Source: Eudromia elegans
Taxonomy: Eukaryota; Chordata; Aves; Tinamiformes; Tinamidae
Assembly (NCBI GenBank): GCA_003342815.1
Contig: PTEX01000198.1
Span: 592,130-656,129, forward strand
Length of the DNA: 64,000 nucleotides
Direction: 5' to 3'
The notes below the pieces were generated by a model. It was not told the origin of the DNA. It ran no database searches and saw only the letters and a program-made list of their open reading frames with translations. Shown here piece by piece: positions 50,058-61,916 of this stretch. The first letter of the stretch is position 1, and every line of letters begins with the position of its first letter. The position numbers and the translations under genes are program-made.

Positions 50058-52584
50058 CAATCAAGAGATCTCTTTTCCAGAAGGAAGGATTGTTCATAAG
50101 ACAACGCACATCTCATTTTGCATAGCAAAATTCTGTGTTACTCATGATAATATAGAACATCAGTAAGATATATCTGAGTACAAAGTCAAATTTGANGCAT
50201 TTCCAAAGATCTGCATTTCTTGTCCAGTGGAGCAATGGGGACTGTAAACATTTAACTTGAAATCAGTGACCACATGTGGTAAGGAAGGCCTGCCAGGATG
50301 TGATCCTTCATTATGACTTCATCCTGCACAGTTCCCTTAAAAAAGAATCANCTGAGACCTCTTGCCGAAAGCAGCCCCTGCACAGTACAGTCGAAGCACA
50401 GAGAAGATGAGGATGCCAAAAATAACAATAAAAGCTTTCCCCTCAAATAATGAGGTACCCTTATAATTCAGCCCTATAAAACCAGATTTGTCAAGTTCTA
50501 AATTAGGTTACAGCAGTATTTCATTACAGCATAAATCTTCCTTACACACTAGTAAAGATGCCTAATGATTTAATATGATATACATATAATATAAATTATA
50601 TATTTGTCTTATATCTGGAACCCTTCAAAAGTCTCCTGAAACAGACTTCTATTTTATAGCCCATTTTCCATATACCTATAGTTTCCAAAATGTAATTGGT
50701 CCAGATTCTTTTCATGGAAAAAAAAAAAATGTTTGTAAAGAGTATTTGCATGTAGAGAAAGAAAGGTTATAATTATCTCTCTTGGGTTTCTTAGATAGGT
50801 CAGTGCACATCTTATAAAGGCTCTGTATTATCCCATGATATTCACTGAGCATCATTTTTTCAGAAAGCAGCAGACCTCCTTGAAAAGAAAAATAATAGGA
50901 TTCCAGACCCAGGACTTTTAGAACATTTATTTTGTTTACTTCTAAGCGATGAAAATAATCACAGCATTTTTGCTGAAATAGATTGCTACACAAAATGCTA
51001 AATTACAACTAAGATTTTAGGGAATAACACACACAAAGCTAACATAAAAATAAAGAAAATAGAAGATATTTAAATGGTCAGGTAAAGAAAAAAGGGAAAG
51101 TAAATACTGCCAGTACTTGATGTTATTAAAATGTATAATTTCAACTCCTTCCTAGCTATTCAGGTCTTTGATACAACAGAAATAATTTCAAAGTAGTTAT
51201 TATAATGTGTCTGTATAAAGCATCACTCTAAGAAGTTAGAAATATGACCACATCAATCCTGTGGAATATGTACATTTTTCCTTCATGAAATTAATATAGC
51301 AAAAGCTGCTACATAATTTAAAGATTGCTTGAAGTCACAAAAAAAGTTATGTCATTTTCTTTTTGTTCCTCAGAAGTATGTGCCATTTACATCCTCACTT
51401 CCTGCTGCCTCTCTTTACTTCTCTCAAAGAAGAAATACATTACTAGCATTATAGCATTTAAGTGTTGGGATAATTGGAGGAAGTTTGGACGTGTCTGTTT
51501 GAATTGCTCTTGAACAACCTGGGTGAGACTTCATAAAACCTACACCACCAATAGTTAAAATGAAAGGTAAACTACCTTTTTTATTTGCCATGCCTTTAGG
51601 GGTATGCATGTAATTTTTTTTTCTTTACTGTATTCAGCCAAGGATCACTGATAGTATATTAAGAAAATAATCCATGGTCCTGATCCTACAAAACATCCTG
51701 CCAAAAGAATGCCTCAGAAAGCTTCTAAATCCAGTAGGCTGCAATTAAGAAATGTTTGACTAGGCAGCTTATCACATGGTTGCACTCCCTGCAGTGGAAT
51801 CTTGATACAGCCTCAAGTCAAGATAGTAAATATCACAACCATTGCGCAGTCTCCTGTCATATCTCTACAAGGCATTTTTTAGGAAAAAGAAGAAGAAAAA
51901 AATACTAGCTGCTTCTTCCACTCCTTTTAAATAGCTAAAATATTTTACACTGGCATAAGACGTTAACAAAANGGTGGTTTAGGTTATTGACTTACTAACT
52001 TCTCCCTCAGATTCAATGATAGGGACCAGTTCCTGAAGAGCTAACCAATTTAAGACCTGTTCACTGCAAGAAAGCTGCTTTTGTATTATCAAAGGCTCAA
52101 GATACTTACCGACCCCTTCTCAGAATAAATCCTTTTGCTTCTCTTTCAGTTCCCACACTGAAACAGCAGATACTCCTTTGCCTTTTTTTTTTTTTTTTTT
52201 CAGTTTCAAAAGTACTAAAGCTTTTTTATTTTTTTTCCCCCCTCTCCAGAAGTCTGAAAATCTGAACTTCATTCACTCTTGTTCATATTAGGGGAGCTGC
52301 AGTAAAGCAAAGGCTGTATGAAGGATTTGCTCAGGCTTCCAGGAGGCTAGTGGCCTTTGTTTTGTTTTGTTGTAGTCAAATGCTAAGACTAATAAGATTG
52401 GTAACAGGAAATTCCTTATTTAACCATTTCTCATTTCTCCTAGCATCCCTAGGAAACAATCTGTCTGAATAGGAGCTTTTTTTTTTTTTTTTTAATTAGA
52501 ATACAGTTATCTGAGATTAACGCAGAGCTTGTTTCCCCACTTTTTTTTAAGAACAGTGTTGGCATTTCCAACCAGTGAAGCTTC

Positions 52585-52665
52585 CACAGAGAGCCCTTGG
52601 GCCTGATGGAGATCAGAATTAACTCCATGAAGCTCAGCAGAATTATTCATGCTGACAGTTTTGCC
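52585..52665. mobile_element. Possible ancient sauropsid interspersed repeat
   Basis: GGGCCTGATGGAGATCAGAA followed by TTAACTCCATGAAGCTCAGC resembles a very common diverged repeat of sauropsid genomes (phrases like 'gggcctgatcctg' and 'ccattgaagtcaatgg'), probably derived from a DNA transposon. Similar phrases occur at about 51678-51700 (TGGTCCTGATCCTACAAAAC) and 60827-60845. The resemblance is short and from memory, so this call is weak. Confidence 0.3.
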
Positions 52666-54056
52666 AATAAATACAAATCCCACTAATAGGGGTCTTCAAA
52701 TATTGAAACTGTTGTACCAGCCTTAAAAGATGCTTCTAGAAGACTTCTGCCAGCTTATGAATTGCCAAGATTTTAGGGAGGCACCCGTCACGTCACGTTC
52801 ATTTCCTCAGGCACCTCACTTAATTAAGTGTATCTATTACCATTGAAGCTTACTTTTGCAAACTTATAAAAACAAAAGTTTACTTTAGTAAACAAATTTT
52901 TANTTCTGTTATCCCGCACAGTGCTTCACACCATCTACAGTTGCACATGTACCAAATGCAGACTAGGTCTCTGTTCTTCAACAAGTAACACATGTTAAAG
53001 TAAACATAATACCTGACACTAGATTACCAAACCACTAACATTTCAAGCAAGGATTTTTATTCAGTCAGCAGTTTTCCTAAAAACAAACAAACAGAAGGCA
53101 ACAATAAAGAAAAAAAAACAGGAAAAAAGAAAAAAACCACCTTTCTGAAGTAGTATCTACTTGCTTAGAATTAATATTTTTCTTAACATGAGTATTTTTA
53201 TAACTGGGAAAACAATACCTAAGAAATGGCTAAATTCATGTGTTAGCCATGTCTGTCGGTTAAAGTATTTCTTCAAGAAAGTTTATCCAACAGTACTACG
53301 CCTAAGATGCACAGTCACGTAAAGAACAGCATCCACAAAATGCTACTAATGCAAACATTTGTATTATAGGCATCAGAAAGATAAGGCAATATTTATCATG
53401 TAGGTAGATCATCTCACCAATCAGACACAGAGGATTTATGGAATTATAATTAAAAGCACATATTTTTAACAATTATAGTCTCGGCTAGTCTTCATACCTG
53501 GCAGAGTGCATCTAGTATTCCCAGTGCACTCAGTCTTCATTTTGAAACCAAGATACACCCATTAAATTATTAAATATATTGACTTCTCTCCCTCTTCTGA
53601 GACCATTTCAAGGCCAAAGAACTGGTTTTGTTATGCCACAGTCCTCTAGACCTTGAACATGCAGAAGTAGCTCAAAATAATTAACAAAAATGAAGAAATA
53701 GGTGTGGAAAAAAATCACCAACTATCAGATTCCAAAGGCTTAGTGAGTTTAAAAGAAGAGGTGCACCCATTCCAAAGGAATGTCCTCCCTCCCTGCCTGT
53801 CTTCATATCAAAAAACATATCTTCACTACCTGTTCCCAGAACTTGCTTTCTAGGTTTTCTTACACAAAGCAGAATGGAACTTGCATCAGCTGATTGTGCA
53901 GGCTGTGATGACTACGTCGCCAAACTAAAAGCCAGGAAATTAGTCACTGTGGAATAGCATCTCAAGGGGACGGTTTGGTGGCTACCAGCAAGATGTGCCT
54001 GGAAGGATGTATGAGAGAGAAGAAAGATCGGCATCTACCACTTCCTCTCTTCAGGC

Positions 54057-54104
54057 AATAAATAAATAAATAAATAAATATACGTGTGTGTATATATATA
54101 TATA
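54057..54104. repeat. (AATA)n then (TG/TA)n microsatellite at a gap edge
   Basis: Six AATA units are followed by GTGTGTG and then TATATATATATATA, running directly into the assembly gap. Confidence 0.9.
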
Positions 54105-54494
54105 NNNNNNNNNNNNNNNNNNNNNNNNNNNNNNNNNNNNNNNNNNNNNNNNNNNNNNNNNNNNNNNNNNNNNNNNNNNNNNNNNNNNNNNNNNNNNNNN
54201 NNNNNNNNNNNNNNNNNNNNNNNNNNNNNNNNNNNNNNNNNNNNNNNNNNNNNNNNNNNNNNNNNNNNNNNNNNNNNNNNNNNNNNNNNNNNNNNNNNNN
54301 NNNNNNNNNNNNNNNNNNNNNNNNNNNNNNNNNNNNNNNNNNNNNNNNNNNNNNNNNNNNNNNNNNNNNNNNNNNNNNNNNNNNNNNNNNNNNNNNNNNN
54401 NNNNNNNNNNNNNNNNNNNNNNNNNNNNNNNNNNNNNNNNNNNNNNNNNNNNNNNNNNNNNNNNNNNNNNNNNNNNNNNNNNNNNNNNNNNNNN
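54105..54494. other. Assembly gap, 390 N
   Basis: Ns lie between a TA-repeat on the left and a purine array on the right, so the missing sequence is probably repeat array. Apparent long open frames across it are artefacts of the Ns. Confidence 0.98.
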
Positions 54495-54628
54495 AGGAAA
54501 GAAAGGAAAGAAAGGAAAGAAAGGAAAGAAAGGAAAGAAAGGAAAGAAAGGAAAGAAAGGAAAGAAAGGAAAGAAAGGAAAGAAAGGAAGAAAGAAAAGA
54601 AAGAAAAGAAAGAAAAGAAAAGAAAAAA
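54495..54628. repeat. (GGAAAGAAA)n purine array at a gap edge
   Basis: Ten perfect 9-bp units (54496-54585) are followed by degenerate GAAA/GAAAA repeats to 54628. It is purine-only on the plus strand. The array starts at the gap, so its true length is unknown. Confidence 0.95.
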
Positions 54629-57600
54629 CCCAGAACATCCTGGAACACAACCTCCCTACAGGAAAGCCATAAAAAATAAACAAACAAACCCACTGTTTTT
54701 CACACAAAGAAAGCAAAAGAGATCCAGGGAATCACCACATCTCAAACCTCTATAGCAAGAGAAATTGCTAGGTGGAACAGTCAACTTCTTTAGGCACCAG
54801 CTCATGCCCCCACCATAGAAAGGAAGACTATGAAATGAAATAGAAATCAAGTCACAAAATCCTTGTCTTTGAGGTATCTTCTTTTGATATCTAATCTAAA
54901 ACAAAAGGAGGAGAGGACNTGAGTGTTTGAGGTAGAGAAACCAACGGCACTGGAAGTATCTGTACACCNCGTTCATCATCTTGTCCCTGCTTGCAGGGAA
55001 TCTGTTGATCCTTTGGAGGGAAGTGACAAGGACTGAGTAGTCAGACAATGCAGCAACCGCTAAGGGAGGATAAAAACTCTTTTGCTGCCTCTGCCAAAGT
55101 ACAAGGTCAAAATAATGGAAATGAAGTGCAAGACTTGCNAACAGCAGTTCTCAGGCATACTGGCCACAGACAAGTTTCCTTCCATATACCACAGATTTGT
55201 CATCTGCTTCCAATACCATTACTAGAGAAGGGTGATGTGGCTTATAGTGGATAGCCCTGTGGGCAGCAAGCAAAAGACCACACTGTTCGCAAAGGAATTT
55301 CAGAAGCTACAGCCACTAGCTCCCCAACAGGTAAACCTGAAGTGCTCCTTTTGGCTTTGATCCAGAGCTAAATTAGAGCTGCTCAACTCTAATCCAAAGG
55401 ATTTTACTGAGTGCAGAAGTCAGGAGCTGGCTCCTCACAGTGCAAGGCCAGCACCCCTCTCAAGCCTGCTCTCCACAGCAACTACAGCANAAGTGACCCA
55501 TGTTCAACTAGAACCACCTGCAAATGGCCAGTACTGCCAGCAAAGTAACAAGCAGCTCATTTTCCCACACAGGACATTTTGGCATCTCTTGAACCCTGCC
55601 AGGCCTGCCCAGCTTCCTAACACAAACATAGCTCTAGGATTTTTTTTTTTTTTCAGGCCATGGCAGGTAAAACAAGCTGCCCAGACTCCATATCCAATAT
55701 GTCCCACATGTCCTGCTGGGGAGGAGAGGACAAAAAAGAGACACCACAACTGCAGGCACAGAGAGAAAAGGAGCATCTCAGCAACATAGTGCTTAGCCCT
55801 TCTTGATGAATGGAGGGGAGTGGAGTAAAGGAGCAGCTGCTACGAGAAACAGACCCCCTCCTGAAACAGTGCCGTGGCACTGGCACACTGCGTGCCGTCC
55901 TGTGCAGGGCCAGGAGGCCAACTCTGGTGCAAATATTTTGTGAAAAACCACCTTCCTCACACCTCCATATCACTCACATAAAACAATAACAGCAAAAAAA
56001 AAAAAAAAATCCATGAAACTGTGAGGAAGAAAGAAATCCTACTGCTAGAACAAAAACATGTCCACACACAAGAAAAAGAGGAGAAANAGAAATCAATGCT
56101 TTGAAACACAGTGTGTTAACAGCTTAGCACACAGCTACACCGTCAACCGATCTGCTGGAAGAGTAGCCAGGGGAAGGACTTCTAAGGAAGTCCTGAAGGT
56201 AGAAAAAAACATGTGCTGCAGGATTCTTAGAGGAGAGAAGGAGACCCTGATCTGCCTTCAGGAACATCATCCTGGGTGATAGCAGAGCCCTGCAGCACCC
56301 TGGCCTAGTGACTGCACTGGGAAGCTCTCAGCCCAACACTTACTTGTGCTACTTTCTCTTGTGTTCTCCTATCATTTATACTTCAAGGTGTATGACACAG
56401 TTGAACTCTCCTTTTCAAATCCAGAACCACCCTTTGGAATAGGTTTTAGCTTCCTTCACTTAAAAAAACGGGGCAGAAAAGTACTTATGTTTTTCAAGCT
56501 TTAATGGTCTTCCTTTAAAGTCTCCACTTTCCAAACACCACCATGAATTTTCCAGTTTCCTACCACATGGTAATTACACAGATTAAAATCCTTATGCTAC
56601 TCAACAGCAAAAGAGCCATGTTAATATTTTTGGTTTTCTGAGTTGTCTGGGACCATTCCTTTGCTCCAACTTAATACAGACAGGAAAGAGAAAATGTATG
56701 CAAGCAACAGCAGCCAAGCAGTGAGGTAGCACTAGATTGGGAATTACTACAAAAAGAAAAAACTGATGAAAGAATAATGCAGAAATGATGAGTTGGGCAA
56801 TTCAGTTATATGCAGGGATGCAACCATGTGACAGGGAACATACTTATACCTCAGAGACATGTTTGCTCAGTTGGAGTTCGGTGTATTTTTGTTTTGCTTT
56901 ATTTGCATAAAATAATGAGTATTTTCAGTAGATACAATTCTCCCCACCCCAAAGGAAAAAAAAAACCCTGCCACAACACAAACCAATGTATAACCTTTTT
57001 TATTTAAAAGTCAATAGTTTCAAGATCAGTCTTGGGGGACTGGAGGATAGACTTGAGGAACACTGCTTCCAATATTTGAGAAGTTTAATCCAGATACAAT
57101 TCCACAAATTATGCCATAAACTCTTCAGTATCACATTTATGGAACAGGAGCACATTTATTTCTTTGCGATAGGAAACATGAAGTAGATGACCATCACATC
57201 ACTGGTGAGAACTACTATGAAATAAAATAATCCATAAGTTTCTCTAACAAGGTACTGTGCACCATGCCAAACAATTCTGATGAATTACACTAGAAACTTA
57301 CAGACTTCTTAGAAATAATTAATTTACANAGAGCTACAAATGCACAGAAATAAACACATATTCACATTTGTGAGGGAAAATAAATTTTGACTTGTTACAT
57401 CACTGTATTTTCATTTGAGACAACATCTGTAGGATTATTAACTTTAAGAAAGCTTTAAAATGGTTGCTAGAATGGTGTCTAATGTCAGCAACAGATATTC
57501 CAAAAACGTATAGAAGCTCAATTCTAGTGCACTATATAAAGGCAAGTTTCAACTGGAAAGCTTTGCTGTGATTTGTGGTATTTTAAAAGCACTGTTGTAA

Positions 57601-57921
57601 CAATTTTAATAGTTTAAGTTTAAAATATCATGAGCTTAGTCCCAAAGAGATATAGCTAGTGCTAAACTGCCATTTTAATGGATTTTTTGCACCCTGTCTC
57701 CATACTCTACTTTATAAATAAACCTCTAGACTTTTTATTGATTTTTTTTAACATGATAGATTGAGCCTCTCTGGCAGAAAGGGCCAAAGAACAGAGCATG
57801 AAAAATTACAGGTTCACAATTTGTGAGAGGGACTACAATAACACACACACAAAAAAAGGGGAAAGCTATTGCAATACAATGCATATGTGTGTATGGTCAT
57901 CGTTTTTCATATCTGCAATGT

Positions 57922-57957
57922 ATATTTATATATTTTATATACATAAAATATAAATAT
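57922..57957. repeat. AT-only imperfect palindrome
   Basis: Arms 57922-57938 and 57943-57957 are reverse complements except for a 2-nt indel, around the loop ATAC. It is cruciform-prone. AT-only palindromes arise easily by chance in AT-rich DNA. Confidence 0.7.
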
Positions 57958-58929
57958 TTTTATAACAAATATATTACTATTAGAAGTAACTGCAGAAATA
58001 TCAAATACAAGCATGTCACATGTTGTACACCTTTTTTAGTTACAAAACTTAAACTTTAGTGTATAGCTTGAATAACTTTGTTATAGAATGGAATGGAATA
58101 TGCCACCAAAATAATCTCAAAATGGAAGAAGACCTGGAGCAGTTTAATGTCTAGGCTCAAAAGACTAAAATGTAAAATCATTCAGTACATTTGCCATGGT
58201 TTTTAACTGATAAATACAGAAACAGCTAACATAATATAATATGGTTAGCAAGCCCTAGAGCCTCTACGGTCCTGTGTCAGACAGCTCATCAGCAAACTGT
58301 TCTGCTGACCCAATTTCAGTAACCAATTGTGCCCATGTGAGTATCACCTAAAACACTTGTGGTCAAGCTGTAAGATCACTACTCCTTCTACAACAAGATT
58401 CAGAAACATATTGCACTGTCAGAATAATAATTCCACCACTCATGTAAATGGATGCAAGTGCAATGGATTTCTAATCCACCAACACATGAAAGACACTCCT
58501 ATTTTTCTCAAAGATAGAGGGATTACTTCAGNTATGCGATCCAATTTTCCATTACCAACATATTTCTAAGGATAAGCAAAATGGCTGCTACCACATTATT
58601 TTCTTATACAGGGAAGAAAAAGGACAACCAGAAAAAAAGGGAAGCACAACAGAATGCAGGCAGCAAAACCTAGACATTTCACTTACTGTAACAGTAGATA
58701 TTTAGCAGCATTATGTTTTTAGCCCATTTGGTTCATCTTTCCTTGCTGCAACATATATATTTCTTTTTAAAATCTGGATTCTGATCCTTATAAATTTGTG
58801 ACCGGATTAAAAAGATTCTTTGAGTACAATGACTATATAATATTTAAATTCTCTGCAGGATCCTGTGAACTCCTGGGTGCATAATTTCAGAAACAAGGAC
58901 AAAAAAAAAATATCCAATGCCCAACAATA

Positions 58930-58951
58930 ATGTTTGCCATATGTTTGCCAT
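58930..58951. repeat. Perfect 11-bp tandem duplication
   Basis: ATGTTTGCCAT is repeated head to tail. Confidence 0.85.
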
Positions 58952-60755
58952 TTCCATATGTGTTCTATATTTTACCAGTCCTTAACCAGGAAAAAAAAAA
59001 AAGATTAAGAGCACTATTTCTTCCCTGACACACTGAAACATAAAATACTTCACCTCTGAATTATCTGCTAGAAATCTGTTACGCCTGGCTAAAAGTTTCT
59101 CAACTGATTTTCAGAGGGATAAGCTATTAAGAGAGCTGTTTATGGAGACATGAAGACAGTGTGACAAAAATACCAGGGATACTGGAGGATTNGGGCCGCA
59201 GAATACCCAAATATAATTTGGGGTAAAGCAGTGGCAGACACCACAACACAAGAGATTTCATTTCACGTCTCTCAGCCGTCCAGACGAGCTCTCACCAAGA
59301 GTGCTGAGCGCATATCCAATACTGCTCCTCTAACTCTGTCCTAAACTCGGCCAAACCAGGTACACAGACCCCAAATCAAAACTATCCACTCTTTCTCAAA
59401 AAAGTCACCTTGCTGCAACTTAATCTGCACTGCCACCAACTGTGTTGCTGTTCTGTGACGAATGTGAACTTTAGAGGCCAAAATATTCAACATAAACTTT
59501 TTGCTGGCACTAAATTCACGCAATTTTTTCCCCCACTTAAAAGTCTGATTTTTAAACATTGCTCTACCTCATCCAGCAAGCATTAATAGAACATATGTAA
59601 GAAACAAGGAATAGCATATGGCTGTACAGACAACTGAAGCAGTGAAATGTTCCTTTCAAACTCCATAAGAGACAATTAATATTACCAGATTTTTCTAGCA
59701 GGCCAACCCACAGCATGCATGATCACTTCCCACTCAAGCAAACATACCGGCTACGACCAGCATGTGGCCTAGATTTTTCCCAGGGCAGGGCCGGGTATTC
59801 AGCTGGTACTCAGCTGTGTGCACGTGCACACTCCTCATCTCTCATGGGCATCTCTTGGTATTTCTCCTTGCAGTCACTTCTAGGTGATTATTACAGAAGA
59901 AAAGCTAGGCAAGAAAAGACATCTAAAAATGCAATGCACATGAATGGATATCATAACCCTTGTATAGCAAGAGCCTGATCCAAAACCGTTCACACAATCC
60001 TTCGTGCTGTGCAAGACCCAAAGACCTCCTCCTCTCACAGCAGAGTACAGCTGATGAAACCCAGAAAGAGAAACAAAATCTCTCCATGCCCCTGTAGCCC
60101 CAAATATTTTATTTTCACTGTATTTAAGTAATTGGGGCCAGTCTCTCCCTTACTGTTTTAGAACTCCCCAAACANCTATGACATTTTACATGTAAGACAC
60201 TATAGCAGGAATTTTAGATGCATGAAAGCCAGGATGATTATTATTCATTTGCTTTGTCTCTGTGTGCACTTGGTGCTAGCACCATCCTAGCACCCAGCCT
60301 GCTACATGAGAGTGCATAAAATTAACATCATACTTCTCCTTTCTCCTTAATATTTCCCTCTGGAAAGGGATTTATTTTAAAAATGGCTTTTTGAATAAAA
60401 AAGGCAGCTATCAACTTCTTCAAATCTCTACTTCAGTTTGATCTGTTTCCTTCCTTCCAGCTCCTCAAGCTACTACAGAAGCCCTCCATATCTCCATTTC
60501 ATGTGTGCTATAGCTGCAGCCATAGTTTGCATCCCAGAAGAGAAATCTGAAGACATTCTTGCTTTTTGTGGAGATGTGGCAGACCTAACTCCTTCTTGCA
60601 GAGCTTGGCCTTGTATATGGCACATTCAGACAAAATCTAAGAGTATTAGCTTTAGTTCAAAAACTTGTCCAGCCTCACACAGGAATTTCTCATCCACACA
60701 ACACAGCAAGCTGAAGATCATATCACCTGGCCAACAAATCTGCAAAAAGACAACT

Positions 60756-60786
60756 GCATATATGGCAATGTCTCTGCCATATATGC
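60756..60786. repeat. Perfect 12-bp inverted repeat, 7-nt loop
   Basis: GCATATATGGCA (60756-60767) and TGCCATATATGC (60775-60786) are exact reverse complements around a 7-nt loop. The stem is too short for a miRNA precursor and no T-run terminator context is meaningful here. It may be chance. Confidence 0.85.
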
Positions 60787-61710
60787 TCTACATCTACGGG
60801 CTCTGACACAGAAATGAATTACACTTCCATTGATTTCAAAAGGCTTTAAAGCCAAAATGTATTTCTCACATTTCATGCTACAAAACTCTGAAGGCCATAA
60901 CCACATTTAAGATGAAGTTATCAATGTTTCAGAAACAGTAGGGAAAGAACCACAGCAAAAAGTTAATACTCTGTTAAAAATCCATCAGAGAGCAGAAATA
61001 GGTCTGAATTTAGCCTGGCTGACATAAGCTGTGATGTCATTTCCATACAAAGGCTAGGGGAGGGGAAAAAAAAAAAATCTTTTTTTCAGATCCAAGATAC
61101 AGAGATATGTAAACCGCTTGGCCTCCATTTCAAATAAATGGTGTGAGATAACCTGAAATTTAATAACTCTCAGCCTTCATTCCTGCTCTTCAGAGGACTT
61201 GAGCGCTACTACGGATCAGATCATTCTGCGAATGCGTAGCCAAACCACTTGTAGAGGCACGTAGCCTTAGCGGAGACCCACCCAGCAGTGCCAGCACAGT
61301 CTCGTTCTCACTCTGCACCCAGATGTTCGGGTTTTTTTTCCTTTGGGAGGAAGTAATTTTAAACAAACTATCAAAAAAGAATCTTGCTGTAACACCTCCA
61401 AAGGAATTTAGGTACAATTCCGCCTGAAATTAACACTTCTCCGAGGACACATAAAAAGAGTCAGTCGAAACAGGTTAAGATCAGAGAGGAAAGGTATCTA
61501 AGAATTAAAAAGGGAAATAAACTTCAGCCAAATAGAAAAGAAGCCATTGAAAGAAAAAGTAGAAAGCACAAACATTTGGTTACTTTATTTTGATAACTGA
61601 GTAAAGGTTGCACTGAGTCTTTCTAAATCTCACTTTTCCTCCCCCTCCAAAGCAACTTCAATACAAACTCTGCCCGAAGTGCTATGCATATCTACAATGC
61701 CAGTAAATAA

Positions 61711-61736
61711 TTTGAGAACTTTGAGAACTTGAGAAC
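61711..61736. repeat. Three-copy 9-bp tandem repeat
   Basis: TTTGAGAAC, TTTGAGAAC and TTGAGAAC in succession. Confidence 0.85.
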
Positions 61737-61897
61737 TTTTATGAGGAAATTCAACCTGGAGGGTAATTTTCCTTCAGTTTTTTGCTTGGCAAATGAAAAT
61801 AGAGCTTTTAATAGATAAATATCCCTCCCTCTAATTGTTATTCTTTTACCATAATGTAAATTGGTGCTTTTTGCCAATGCATCTTGAAAAGGGGGAG

Positions 61898-61916
61898 AAA
61901 AAAAAAAAAAAAAAAA
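61898..61916. repeat. Poly(A) tract between G runs
   Basis: Nineteen A residues flanked by GGGGGAG on the left and GGGG on the right. Confidence 0.85.

Larger units (their letters stand above)
44527..54056. other. Gene-free DNA with scattered A/T tracts
   Basis: No gene is supported. The longest frame in the window (49475-49960, plus, 161 codons) lies here and contains an N codon and no recognisable domain. T or A tracts of 14-19 bases occur at about 44657, 49188, 52182 and 52478. The 47640-48000 part is mixed in composition with few simple repeats, a possible noncoding element by texture. A small direct repeat is listed at 50030. Confidence 0.5.

Noticed and set aside
54051-54755. Long open frames of about 200-240 codons
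   Set aside because: They exist only because the 390 Ns contain no stops and the flanking purine and TA repeats are stop-poor.
58081-58105. CR1 3'-end microsatellite (ATAGAATGGAATGGAA)
   Set aside because: The characteristic 8-bp CR1 terminal repeat and adjoining body are absent.
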